This document shows, piece by piece, positions 10,301 through 25,100 of a stretch of 64,000 bases of DNA. Location of the stretch: NCBI RefSeq assembly GCF_905404315.1, contig NC_066312.1, positions 1,537,001 through 1,601,000 of the forward strand. The letters run 5' to 3'. Positions within the stretch are counted from its first letter, which is position 1; the number at the start of each line of letters is the position of its first letter. The DNA is from Leptidea sinapis (Eukaryota; Arthropoda; Insecta; Lepidoptera; Pieridae). A program made the translations under genes and the position numbers. The notes under the pieces are model-generated. The model saw nothing but the letters and a program-made list of their open reading frames with translations. It was not told where the DNA came from and ran no database searches.

Positions 10301-13300
10301 TGGTTTTTTTTTACAAACGAGCGTAAGGGTTGGTGTTAAGTACCCACATTCTCTTGCAATACCAGAGCAATCACAGGAGCGTTGAGGGCCTTTAAATTAG
10401 AATTATTATTACTTTGATAAATTGAAGAAAAGATAAATAATGCTTGCGCTCATTCATTGTAAACGCTTCAACGATTGCACGCCTTCTTACTGAATGTCGT
10501 CTTCCTTTGACACCTGATGCTGCAAACTTTCATTCAGTTTATTACAAGGTTGAGTGAGAGTCGAGTTACTTTTTAACCTGAGAATCGGGCGCACTTACAG
10601 ATAAATAATGCGCCAGCTCCAGGGCGAATATAAGCAATGCACTTCTGCTTGTATTTAAATTAAATTTCTTGGATAACGCATTAAAAAGTAAGGCTGTTAT
10701 TAAAGTGAAATTTTTATTACATCGTCTCATACTTTTTCGTCTGTGTGTTGCATGTCGCGTGACGGTCGGGCGGCGCATATTGGATGCAATTGCGTTCCGG
10801 TGGAAGAGTAGCTTCGAACCCTACACACTTGATAGAGGTTTTTTTATTTTATGAAAATGTAAAACATAATAAGTATATAAATTTGTTTCTTTTTCTATGC
10901 TGATATTAATACCTATGTTATTTCGTGAAAAAAAGTTTCACTTGCATCATAAAACCACACAATTGCTTTTTATTATTTGGAATATAATTAATACTAAAGC
11001 AAAATTATTTTACCGTAACACTTTAAATAGAGTTAAGCAGGTATAGTCCGTGATCCTTAGTTACCATAACAACAGCCTTGGTTACTGCGCTGTCGGATAG
11101 AGATGATATCTATTTTACACACACATGCATTGACACGTGGACACAAACACCACGTGAATTGAACAAAGGGATTGCATTTTTAAATGGCATTTTCCATGCT
11201 CTGTTCTGCGGCGAGTTTATCACGCGCCAACATAATGAAATTATTTAAAGTTTTATTACCCGCGATCAGAGTTTTTACGATTTGCATTTGGTATACTAAA
11301 TATTCATGATTTCAAGTCTTTTATTTTGTGAAAATTCATTGAACATTATTTACTGAGCATATACGATTGAATTACACACTAAATATTATTGTTGAACTTA
11401 TATATAATTGTGTTCAGCGTTATTTTTGTGTAGTCAGTGGCACATAATGGTGTAGTATGGGGGGTGATCTTTCACCATCGAGGCATCTCATTATTATTTA
11501 TTATAATGAACCTTATGCCGTAATATGTACCCGTTGATAACGAACCTTATGTTGAGAACAATACTGTTTGATTATACACACGCATGTGAGCGTTGGCTTA
11601 TTGATTACCATTAATTAATAATAAATTTGGAAAAAAATAATATTGTCACATGTAAAACACCACCTGTTAATATTTTTTATGAATACGAATGAATAGTAGG
11701 AAATGTAAAGAAATACCTACAGATTGGAAAGTCCAGAGTGAAATTATATACATATTATGTCGCTACTACTATGCGGTTCGTTATTTATAATGCGTGTTCC
11801 ATATTAACAAATTTTACAAGTTTTGCTGCACCTGTTGCCTCCAAGCTATTACTTACGCAATGTTATTTAAATAATTAATAATATGGTGGCTTCTCTTTAG
11901 TCAGTGGACGATACCGTATACCGATATACATATTCAAGTCATAAGTAAATTAAGAGAGTCGACAAAAGATATCAGCTTTCTGCAAAACGAAGTATACCTA
12001 CTATTGTAAGAATAAGAGGTAAAATTTTGTTAATCTAACAGGAGTTTGATCTAATTCTACGTTCGCATGACACGCCTTAGATGCCATCCTCATCATTTGT
12101 ATGTGTGGCACTCCACTACAGCACGGTTTTAAGGAATTTTCTGCCATATACAACAAAATAATTCTTTGCGTGTTTTTAGGACGTTGCAACACCTCCCTAA
12201 ATTGCCGGTAATGTTCCTGTGATTTTTGGTGGTGTCGCGGAAAAGGTTGCTCTTGTTGTTCCGCTCGTTGGACCTTCTCTTCCACAAAAAAGTTACAATG
12301 TTTACATTTTACAGAAGCTTAAATTAATATTATGATACAAGTTAACATTGAAGGGCGGCTCTTTGTTTTTAAAAGTGTTCTTGTAAATAGCCACGGCTTC
12401 CAACAAAGTTATTAACTTGTTTTGGTTCAAATTAAACATTGTATACATTTACATTCCAAGTACTAAGGGAAGTCAGTTCAAATAACAATTACTAGCTACT
12501 GTTTTCCTGTAACGCTTATCAAGATTAAAAAAAAAAAACAAAATTAAAACGTTGAATCGAGAATCAGTAACAAATACCTATTAATATTCTCAAGCTTAAT
12601 ATAAGCTAGGTATTTGATTTGACGCTACTGCAAACTCGATTTGAAGTTTGGTTATGAACAAGCGGTTAACTTAATTAGTGCCGACGATTAACTTTCGTGT
12701 ATTTTGACCAGCACAAAAACTGTAAGACCACCCAGTTTATATTTTTTGCTGATATTCAGTTTCCAGTGTCTGTTATATGATGCTTTTGCATTCCGACAAT
12801 AGTTTCCCATGATTTCAATATACAACCCAACCAAAAACTATGGAGTTGGTAATATTTTAACTTTAACCAATATCTATGTAACTAATGAAAAACAAAAAAA
12901 TAACTCATTTTGTTATTGAATAATCTTTTCATAATGACTCTGTTCAAGTTAAATTCAAGATTCATACTATGCAAACGGTGAATACTTAAACATAAACTAG
13001 GGTGATAAATATTATATACCGGGTAGAGCTATCTAACCTTAATCGTAAAGAAAAATTTCTTAAATTTAAACTAATTGAAATCATGAAATTTTCAAACAAA
13101 TAATATGTTGAGGAAACAAAATTTTAATCACCCTAAGTGGTCGCATAACACGCCATGAACTAGGTGTCAATGGCTACGCTAGCGCGCGGCTACTAGATTT
13201 CTTACAGGATGTTCGGAAATGATATTATGGACAATTGATTTATTTAGGTATATCATATTATTATTATAATTATAGCACCACGCTATATAATTACCCGTTA

Positions 13301-16300
13301 ATTTTGTATATTTACTGACACAAAAAAATGTCGAATATAACGTTGATTTTGAAATAAGATCAATAAACAAAGAATTTTTTTTTAAATTATTGAAATGTTC
13401 CCTAAATGGTCTCAAATCTTGTAAACACCATTGATATTTAAATTCCTGTACTAATTCATACATTTTTTAACAATATTTGAATAGGCTTTAAATTATCTAG
13501 TTGTACTAAATAATGTTTTACATTATACATACACCCTTGTATTCGTTAGAATTTGGACTGAATGATGAATTTTCGTTAGGGTTTGTTTTATGAAAATAAG
13601 GTACGTTCAGCTAATAGTAATTGACACGCCCTGTCCATTACAATGCAGCGCCGCTCAAGATGATTGAAAAGCCCAAAAATTCTAAGCGACACTACAACTG
13701 CGCTCGTCAACTTGAGACATAAGTTGTTAAACACAGTAATGCTTATACATTACTGCTTCACGGCAGAAATAAGCTGGTACCAAGGTAGCAACGCAAACTC
13801 GTCAACAGCTACTGTACCTTGTTCTTACCAATGATCATAAGGAATGAAGATAACGTTCATACTTGTATTTAAAATGAAGTTCCTCTTTTTTTAATTTCAA
13901 TACTCCAAATAGATGTTTCACGTTCAAAGCAACGGTCGTATTCTCCGAAATAACTTCACCCGATATTTCGTATATATAAAGTTTGAATCGTAAATATCGG
14001 AGCGGGCTTAATACCTTGTTATGTTCCCAACGAGTCTACTCGTCTGAGTCAAGTTTGCAGTAACAAAGGTATTCGATATTAGGTAAGGTACTCGTAAAAG
14101 CGGGTTGGGCCAGTTCTCGGTACTCGGCAGTCGTTACGAGGATGGAGAGGAGTGTTCCATCGGCTCGCTTTGTCGCTTTGTCCTGCTGCATCCATTGTAC
14201 CCAATTCAATAGGATTTCCGCGTTTCGCTTGCGATTCCCAAGGGTTTGCGCATTGATGACAGTTTTTGCGATACCTTTCATTATAAATAACTGAATATTT
14301 ATAAAACCCACAAAACTCGTAATTTTAAAAGCGTACACTTTAGATTTTACATTATTCCAATACTCTATTATTTGAAATGAACTCCGTTTGATGTAAAGTA
14401 TTTCTGTTTTCATTTACTTATATAATTCTGCTCCTTTTGCTGTTCATATAATTTCTAGTAGAAGGCATAAAAAACATTAATTTTCCCAAAATTGATTCCT
14501 TTAGAATTATTTTTAATGTCGTTTCTAATATACTAGATACTACTACCGCTTCGGAAAGAAATGGCGCTCTGAGAGAGAAGAAGCGGCGCCACTCTCCCAG
14601 AATTCTTTTTTTTTTGCATTTTAGTATACTGCACTAGCTGACGCGACAGACGTTTTTCTGTAATGGCAACGGTTACTTAGTATGAGTGGATGTAGGTGGC
14701 GTTCCATAAAATCCGTTCTTAATTAACCTTTACTCACCGAAAGGAATATTCCTTCCAAATATCGAGTCTCTACGACTTATGGTGCTAGAGATATCGTGAT
14801 GAGTCAATACATCGTATCGGTGGACATCTCTTATATAGAAGATTAGATTGGAATATAGAACTCCTCCAATCTCAATCTACCTTTCATATACCACTTTGTA
14901 GTACAAAATATGTTAAAAACAAATTTATTAGAAGATCGTATTACCTACAATAACACAATAAGCAGCTTTATTATCATTAGCGTATAGTTTATTTTCTTAT
15001 GTTTATGATTTAAATATATAATATAATTTTGTGTGACTTTTGATTTGAAAATCAATTCCAAATTGTTCTATTATTATTATTAGTTATATTGTCTAAGGGT
15101 GGCCCTTAGACAATATAACTCAAATCGATTCTTAAGAAATTTTTCTCAAAAAAGTACCTATTATAATGTTTGATAAAGTTAATATTTTCTTTACCACTAC
15201 AAAATTACATAAATCGGTTGAATAGTTAAGGCATGAAAGTGATATTGTTAAGATATGCAGATTTAATTGTAATAAGGAATGGTTGTTGCGTTGCGAAGTG
15301 GACGGTTACTTCGACCAACGGCCGCGAGCACCATGCGTGAAGCATTCGCCCCACCACACCTGTCGTCTAGTGCAGGGGACTCAGTACCACCTCGCCCTAC
15401 CCCACGGCATCTAACCGATATCACTCCATACACTCTTTTTATGACAGTAAGGGAAGAGACGAACAGAACATTCAACTAATAGTAATTGATACGCCCTGCC
15501 CATTAAAATGTCGCTCAGGATTCTTGAAAAACTCGAAAATTTCTTAACGGCACTACAATAATTGCGCTCGTCACGTTGAGACATAAGATGTTAAGTGTCA
15601 TTTGCACATTAATTTCACTAGCTACGGCGCCCTTCAGACCGAAGTACAGTAATGCTTACACATTACTGCTTCACGGCAGAAATAGGCCCCGTTGTGGTAC
15701 CCGTAATCTAGCCAGCATTCGGTGCAAAGGATCCTCACACTTTAACCTCTCAACTCAAAACAAAGCCCGGATACGCAAAAAGCCAGATTTTACCTGGATT
15801 CCCCAGGAAAAATGATTAGTAAAATCTTATAAGCATGATGAAATTTTATCTCCTAACACTTAGGAGTATCGGAGTAAGGTTTCCAAGATCCGCATATAAA
15901 TGATACTACTATAATTAAGTAGATTATAAGTATATTGTAAATATTTTAGACTTCATAAATAAAATTTAAAATATGTTTTTTTTTATTAACCACATCTTCA
16001 AAACTATTTTGAAGCATTTAAATTGAATTAAGTAGATCCTTTATTTTTTTTAAAAGGAGTTTGCACAAAGTGAATAGTTTCCATTAAGTAACTTGTATAA
16101 CTATCACAGATTCAAAACTGGTGCCGAAAAATATTATTCAGTGCCTCGTACATTTTTTTAACAATGGCTTTTTCAGATCGGACCCATCAGATTATATATG
16201 CCAGAAAAAAACATAAAAAGAACTTGTTTAATTAAGTGAGTGACCTTAAATTAAAATAACAAATTGTTTACAAGTTACTGCTATGAATAAAAATTGTTAA

Positions 16301-19300
16301 AATAATTAACAAACAAAGAAGGATTCTAATTAGGAGTTCATTTCTTTGAGATCATGACAGTATCTAGTAACAAAGCAAAAGCTTCTTTGCAATTTCCTCT
16401 CTGATATCATCTGAATCTGACGTATCATTTTGTTTATACAATAAAATATTGCTCGCATTATTTGCTTTTACATTACGGGGAGCAACCTAAGGTTCATATA
16501 ACGATAAGTGATCACCGCTACACAAGCTCACTGGTATCACATAAGGAATAACAAACTCCTAATTTTAAGAAAAAATTCAGAATGTTTCAGTGTATGATAA
16601 ATAATAAACGTATGGATTACTTGTCTTAAAATGTTTGGCTATCTCTACTCATTGTATATTTATGTTGTATCAGTTTAAATATATTGTAATTAATTTCTTA
16701 AAAAATGAAACTAGAAATGTTGAGTTGAGTGGTAATGTATTTCTTGCTACTTATTCTCATTTAAAGCTCAAACTTTTCCTAAGTGATGGTAAATGTGATA
16801 AGAAAAAAATTCTTTTGACATTCATAAGTGTCCTTTCCTTGACTTAGATGAATAAAGTGGTTTTGATTCGTTTTGAGGTCGGTATTTTTTTGTTTTGTCA
16901 GTAACAACTATCCCCATAAACGATCACCACCCTTGGAATATTATATTAAATTAAAGAAAAAAAAAATTAAACAAATGTCAATTCTGCAATTTGAAATGAC
17001 GAATATCACTATTTATTAAAGTGAAACTTTTATGAAATCGTCTCAAACTTTTTCGTCTGTGTGTTGCATTTTGCGTGACGGTCGGGCGGCGCCTATAGTT
17101 CGCAGCAGCTGACTGTGTAGTGTATAGACTATTACTCATTTGTGCCAGTGCTCCACGCTATATTGTTTGTTTTTAATATTTCCCATTATCATTCCAATTT
17201 TCCAAGTATAAAATTAAGATTGATAAAGCGATTTATTATATTTTTACCCTTTATGGAATATTATTCCAAAAATTTTTAGTTAAATGTCTATAATGTGAAA
17301 AAATGTTTCACTTTTACCGTGATTTCATAAAACCACACAATCCTCTTTATATTATTGTATATCATACATACATACATTACACAATAGTAGCGATCTGCAT
17401 GATATATATATATATATATACTACCAATTAAAGCGTGTCATTGTTAGACCGGAAACGCAATGAAGGGATTTGCAGTACGGAATGACGACGTATTTTGTTA
17501 GGTTAATTTGTCAGGGGAATGTTTGAGGCACTAGATTCCCTCGACAAACTCAGAGTTAGGTAAACTCTCTTGAAACTTCCCATTTATCAAGCCTGTATGT
17601 AATCAGAGCGTTTCCATTAAATGAAATATTAAAACAACTATATAAATTCACGTGTGCGGTACATAGTAGATGCATTACAGTTGATGCACTTAAGTAATGA
17701 AAAATATTATGATAAATGTATCTACGACTGCACTTCGTGTGATAATTTCCCTAACCGTGCTGAATGGAGTCATCCCTATTGTGAATATATCCTCTGTTAG
17801 AACTTGTGAACGACCAAATTGAATTTGATACACGCTTTTGAATTAACTGGATTGCATGTGAAACTATTACTTATGGGAATTTGTAAATTCCCTAAAATGG
17901 ATTTATTCTCGTTTGTTCAACTATCAACTTTATATCCAGTATATTCTATATCTAATTGGGACTTACGATATTATGTTTCGAAGCTATTTGACTTTACCTA
18001 AGCCACAAATTTTCATGAACATAATATGTGACACACAACCTCCATTTCTCCAATCGCTTTTCAGGCAGTATTATAGATAATAGGACACGGGTTGGTAAAA
18101 GTTATGTGTGCAAACTATCCAAACATTAATCAAGTCTTTCTTACGAGTATATATCTCCGGTGTCACCAGAGTGTGTAAACTTTGCAAAAAAAACAAAATT
18201 AATATCAATGTATGCTGTATATATTTGAAGTCTGCATCTTATTATGACACAGACTCTAAATGTACTGATGAAAAAATCCCAATGAGTCCATCTTACTCTT
18301 GATGCCTCTTTGATGTGTATTAGAAACACACGGTATAGTCGAGATGTCGCACTGAATATGAAATTGATCGTTTCCGACTTTAGCAAAGGTCGTGTATAAC
18401 ACTTGGATTGGGCTTAATTATTTTTAATATTCTGACTTATTAGTATCTTAGTTACGACTATATTACTTTAAATAAGTTAATATATTATGTATTTCATTCT
18501 TGCATATGTATTTCAACTAACGGCTTTAATGAAAATTCTCAATATGCCTATGCCGTTTGAGAACAAACTAGTCGATTATGTTATATTTGTTCTTTGAGCA
18601 ACACGTATAAAGTTTGTAGCGAATGCGGCTAAAGTATCAATGCGATTAAGGTGTCTAAGTTTGCTATGCAAAAAGGATTATAACTTTTTATATATATACG
18701 AGGATTTCTCACTTGGACATTCCACCAGAAACTTCAAGGCTTTCAGAGAAGTAAAATATGTAATTGTACTAACATAAAAACTAAATTGAAATTGAACATA
18801 ATAACTGCATATTAAAAAAAGAATCAGTCCATTATGAATTTATTTGAATGAGTATGGCGCACTTGATAAGAATTAAGACCACTATTGAAATACTAACTCC
18901 CAGTTTAATCGAATTCTATTGAAAGCCGTTGAAATGGAAATTCTGAAAATTATTTTACAGAATATCGTATTTAATACTAAATACGCAACCAAAAGCAATT
19001 AAAATAATCATTATAACGGAGAACCTTACTAAAGGCGGATGTATAATAATATTTATTTAATATGTATTAAAACTTCATTCAACGCTAAGAAGATATTTTT
19101 AATTGGTTTCCAAAAACCGTTTTTAAACGATAAGCTCATACCGCCATTTAGAATTTTGTGTGACATTATAATATATTATTTATCTTTTTTATATGATACT
19201 AACATATATCATATTATATATAAACTAAACGTGTAGGCATCCATAATTTCAGCCTATTTGATTCTACATAAATCTTTTTTTTAATTTAATTTTTTTTTCA

Positions 19301-22091
19301 GTGAAAGACTTTAAAGGAAACCTATAAATGTTTTGCGTGAAGATGACCAACTGGCTCTGGGCCAAATGCGCACGTCGAGTTAGTGGTACAGGTTCAAAAA
19401 GTTTGAATCCAAACCATTTTCATGCAAGACAGGCGCATATAAGATACATAGTTCAGGGAAATAACCGTAAATACCATACACATTGCTGAGTTTCGCTTAT
19501 ATATCAAGAATTTCGTTTTCCGTATGAGATCGATGCATTCGTTTTAAGAAATTTCTCGAACCATCCCATACATTCCATGTCCGTTTAAACTTCCGATAAT
19601 AATCTCGATGTTATATTAAAATGGTGCTGGAAAAAAGTTGAACAAAAAAGCACTTGCTGACTAGACGATATGGCTACTTACATTCTTAGATTCACAACAA
19701 ACAAAAGACAAATCGACGAGATTTGATCCGCTAACTGTGATTTCGTGTAAGGACTTGTCCACACACATGGAACTCTCGGCGTGCCAAGGCGATTTTTTTA
19801 AATAAACTACTACTACGGTGCCCTTCAGACCGAAACACAATAATACTTACACATGACTGCTTCACGGCAGAAAGAGGCACCGTTGTGGTACCCATAATCT
19901 AGCCGGCATCCTGTGCAAAGGAGCCTCCCACTGGTAAAAAAGCTACAGTAATAAGTAAAAATTGTTAGCAACTTGAACATATCTTACCTCGTCTTGAAGT
20001 TTCTCAATTTGCGCCTTCAACTCCGCGATTGTTTCTTTTATCTGTTGGCACTCGTCCGTCAATTCGACGACCTTGTTGTCCAATTTGTCAATCCTATTTT
20101 CATGGGTTTTCGTAAGCTGCGTCAAGTCGGAAGCCTCCCCTAACGCTAAATTCAGCTGTAACAAGATTACTTTTTAGAGGGCAGACAGTATAATATATGT
20201 ATGTATATTGACACACTTTTACACAAATTATCTAGTCCCAAACTAGGCATAGCCTGTACTATGGGAAGAAGACATTGATATATTTATACAATATACTTAC
20301 TTAAACATACATAAATACATATAGACACCCATGACTCGGAAACAAATATCCATATTCATCATATAAATGATTGCACCTACCGGGATTCGAACCCGGGACC
20401 TCTAGGTAGTCAGGGTCACTAACGTTCATATGGGTCGTCAATGTATAGTTAAAAGTGTTATTAGTGTAGAATTTGTTGTAAGTACATATTTAGAAAATGA
20501 AGGGAAGGGCGTCTTTTACGCGAAAGATTTATGAACGATAAATTGGCAATGAATGTTTATTATAACAGCAATGCTTTTTGTGTGTTTAATATTAAGCAAT
20601 ACTTTATTAAACTATAACACTTATTTTTTGGTTTTTATACAGCGTTCTTGTACCTCGTGTGTATCGTGAGCCTTACGGTTCATATCCACCAAAAATTAAA
20701 ACACTCTACCCTGTTTTATATATTCAAAGCGGCAATTATTGAGCTTCTTACAGAATCTTCTGAAGATAAGCAACAGAACAAATCCGCTGTAGTTTTAAAA
20801 AATGTTAATGAATTATCAAAAGTGTTCCTATGAATATTCACGTTTTAAATGCGTTAATTTTATAACATCTTCACCTTAGTTTCAACTAAATAGCATTCAG
20901 GAATATTTTAAAACGTTAGAAAGTTTATGTAATCGCATTGTAATTATTTTATATTATCTTTAATTAAGGTCTTTATTTACAATATTGATATTTTAAATGA
21001 GAAAAAAATGTGTTTTTAGTCATCAAATAATACGATACAAATTATCGACGGCCGCTAAACCTATACTTAAATCACTATTGAAGGCAAATATAATACGCAT
21101 TGTACTTTGATATTGGTCAATAATTACAGTGTAAATCCATTATTAATTAAACGAGGTTTATAATTAAACTGAAACATAACCTAGTTGTGTTCCTCTCATC
21201 ATTTGCATTGTTTAGTAACTATCTATAGTACTCACTATGTCATAAATCTGTTGTTCTTGGTTCTTTTTCATATATGAATACTGGTGATTAATTATATTTT
21301 TAAACTATTTTACAAAAGGTTTGACAAGTAATTTTTTATAGCTTACAGATAAGATAAGAAATAGAAATAGTTACATAAAAAAATTGCGTGCGTGCAAAGC
21401 ACACTTGTCAGAAGTGAAACCTGCATTGTGCAGGAATCTGTAAACTGTATATGAAGTCCTGGTTCATGCTGATAGGATGACACATGATTTCAACCGCTGT
21501 GAAAGACATTACTATTACTGCTACCATTTTTATGTCGTACTGAAGTCTATGTGTAGTAATACGTTGTACTCATGTCGTCAGAATATATTAAGGTATACTC
21601 GCGTCATAAATAAGACAATCTCTGCTTCAACTATGATCGCCTGGTACTAAAACACTGTATAAAATATGCTTTATATCTCATTTCCTCCCACGTTAATTTT
21701 TATGAATTTATGTGTGTCTCTTTTTATTGTCGCGATTTTAGTTTTATCGACTTCAAATCACAACGATACTAAAGAAGTTTTCACTTCAATAAACACCACA
21801 TATATAGTTATTATGTAATACAAATTAACTATAAATAAAATACGGAAAACAAAGGACGAAAAGTAGTGATTAGCAAATACAACAATGTCTCATGAGGTGT
21901 TTTTCCAAATACGATTTATTACCGTTCTCTTGAAATGGTTAATTCTACAAGGAATACGATGTTACTTTGAAGGTCCCTGAGACATATCGTTTCAATGGTG
22001 AGAAAAAACAGAGTGAGCTTAGTATTTAGAGAGAGGAGATTTATACATGACTATATATGGACAGAATTGAGACCAGCCTTTTAGGAGGTAG

Positions 22092-22125
<34 letters not shown>

Positions 22126-25100
22126 CCACATAATAAAGTGGTCAAAGCGTTTAAAGCAGTTTTCACATCTACATTACATTAGTTTGCAAGTAAACGTTGA
22201 ATGATGCTAAAATACTATGAATGCGATTCGGAAATATTATTCCCTCTTTTTTTTATTAAAATATAGTATGATAATGCCTTATAATTGGGTGCAAGCGAAA
22301 TTAACCCCAAATCTAAAATGCCCATTTTAGGCTTTCAAACGCCCAGTTAATTACTTTTACCTAAAAAGACTTCATATGTTTCTTCTTTTATAAAATATTT
22401 TAAAAAACTTGCTACACTTTTATACATAAAATGAGTAACGCAACGATATTTTACAATACAAACTACAATAAGACGACATATTCGAATGTGAGGAATCAGT
22501 GCTGCCAATTACTAATTACGAAACGATATACTTGTTTTGTAATGGCTAGTAGATTTTGACTTTCAATAAGTGATGTCACATCCTATTTATAATAAAAATA
22601 TTTGAATTTGAATATGAATCGATTTTGAACCTGTTAATAATAATCTAATTTGTCACAATATGATATCGTATTATTGTTGTCCTCACACAGGTATAATTAA
22701 CAGGATAATGTGAATAGCTTTTGTTTTATAATGATTGGGCGTGTTTTCATGCAGCTATACCTAATTTATCTACCTATTACGATAAAGGATTTGATGGAGT
22801 AGTAAATATATTGTTTTACAGTCCAATTGATAGGTATAAAGATACACGTTACATGCAGTGTTAACAATAACAGTATTAAAAAGGAATGAAATATATTAAT
22901 TAAATTTGATTTCTTTATCTATTATTTGGTAACTATCTATGTCATTGTAAAATGTCAACATACAAATCAACTTCCGTTTGTATTAACGTCTGCGTTTTCA
23001 ATTTGTTTTTCTTTTGCCTTATTTATTTTGTTATTGTTTTGCAGCCCTTAGATTCATTTCCTGGATGATGTGCTTATAATGTATGATCCCTAATGCGTAA
23101 AATAAGAAAAATGTATTTGCAATTCGATAAAAAGCAGTGATATTATGATCTTTTTTTAAGCCGATTTCCTATTTTCTTATTTTTGTTGTTCATATTGTAA
23201 TCCCCGTATACTTTTCTGTGTGTGCACTCGTAGCTGAAGTTAGTACGGCTGATGCGCATCCCCCATACATCGCAAGCGCTCGACTGTAATATCGATCGTG
23301 TGGGAGCCATACGTGGTGGATACTTACTTGGTTCTTGATGACCTGCACATGTCGAAGCAAAGCGGAATTGTTGACGCTATGGTTCATCTCTCTCATCTCT
23401 ATTCGCAGATCTTTTATCGAGTTTTTCACCCAGTGCAGAGTTGCCCGCTCACTCTTGATGTGGTTGGCGGAAATCGACGCCACTTGGTTCTGCCTGCAAT
23501 TACATTTGCAATTACTAAAGAGTGCTTGCAACACACACACACGGCTAGGAATAATTCTTTTGTTTTCGAATTATTTGAGTTCATTTTAAGCTAATATTTA
23601 AACGAAACAACGTGTATTTAAGAAGGAAAATCTGAAACCGTTTGTAGACCGAGTGTGGTCTTGTGCCGTTAGCCCTGGTCCATATACAAAGAACGATGGT
23701 GAACGAATGACAGCTAGAAGTGTCACACTTTCACTAGCCTCGTTTGTTATTATAATATTATAATGAATAGTAAACATGTCTGCGGATATTGACGGTAGAG
23801 GATCTCGTGAGGACAGATGAAGGATTGGCGAGTGGGGAGGGTGTAGCCGAGTGTTCGCGTCATGTGTAACCCCTTCATAATGACGATAGTACTGGAGTGC
23901 ACCGATAAATAATTACGAGATGGTTGGTGGAGGGTGCATTCGATGCCTGACAGGAGACGACCACTGTTGCATAACAACTGTATCCGGTTCCGTCTCGGTT
24001 CTGACCCCGCAAACAAACAATAATTATAATTACGGGTATGCTGTATGCTTCCCATGAACTGACAATTATCCTTTGATAGTACACAATACCCTCAGAGCAA
24101 CCCAACCATTGATCTCCTTGGTGAGTCGTTGTTATGTTTTTACTTTTTATGGAATAAAGGAGAACCGAGCTTAAAGGCCACCTGCCTCCTGATGATATAA
24201 TTAATTATTGGCTTTTAGATCTTTGTTTCATATAGCACGTTGATACAAAAAATTATTTCCTTCTGTATGTATGCATGAGAGAGAGAAAGTGATAGATCTA
24301 CTCGTATACCGAATTTTTGTACTAGGCAAACATAAGATCAGTACAGATAATCATTGTGTGTCTTCTACCGCATTAATCAAGGAGAGTGTTGTTCCACCTG
24401 ATTCCTGCCTCCGAATTCACTATTTGCACGAAACGCCACAAACTTGAATATCATGCTCACTATACAAAAATAGCGCGTACACTTTCCAAAAGAACGGCAA
24501 CGTTCCTGTGATTCTCCGGTGTTGTATTAGAATGTGGGCAACGGTGATCACTTTACATCAAATGACCCGTACGCTCTTTAATTTTCCTCTCCCATAAAAA
24601 AGACAGGGTAATCTTTTAAAGATTAAATATGGATGCCTTTGTCGATTTGTCTCAGCTTAACATAGACTGACGGTAACTTAGAAAGATAAACAAGTACAAA
24701 AGTTAAGTGACAACGAAACAATAATTCGTATTCTATTAAATATCATCACTCATATTAGCTAGAATAAACAAGAAATCACTAGTTGAAGTTGAATCGGGAA
24801 CGAATCGATTGTCAATTAATTTCCTCTACTTCCTTACGAGAGCAGCTTCCTTCCGGGATGTTTCCCGTACAGTTAATGTTCTTGTAATTAGTCTACTGCA
24901 TGTATCAGTGCATGTAAACACAGATTTTCAAAGCTACAACACGAGAAACAAGGAATTGTTTGTGACTAACTGTAGTTCTCCAAAGCGTGTAAATAGTTTT
25001 AATAGTAAATGTTTACTGCACTTTTATAAAAGAGTAACTCATGATCAGAAATAATAAAGAATATAAAGTTTTACTTTCTTTCTTATTAACTTTAAATGTT

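Larger units (their letters stand above)
9487..19987 (-). other. sca-like intron 3 (10.5 kb)
   Basis: AT-rich DNA carrying LINE 3'-end fragments (10.3, 12.0, 14.5 and 16.5 kb), two possible MITEs with shared sequence (10.7 and 17.0 kb), family A repeats (13.6, 15.4 and 19.8 kb) and one unassigned GC-rich ORF (14.0 kb). In between I see nothing coding. Confidence 0.5.
20156..23327 (-). other. sca-like intron 2 (3.2 kb)
   Basis: Contains a tRNA-derived SINE at its 3' end (gene sense), a (TA)n run near 22.1 kb and a LINE 3' end near 22.55 kb. The rest is AT-rich with no coding signal. Confidence 0.5.

Noticed and set aside
10566..10854. ORFs on both strands in the repeat at 10.7 kb
   Set aside because: The same sequence recurs at 17.0 kb as a non-coding MITE-like element with stops.
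12001..12285. 94-codon - strand ORF with Gln-rich sequence
   Set aside because: Antisense of a degenerate J1 LINE 3' end in + orientation.
20380..20410. tRNA gene on the - strand (GGTTCGAATCCC)
   Set aside because: Only the T arm/B box is intact. The acceptor and D arms do not form and a SINE body follows that is shared with 49.5 kb.
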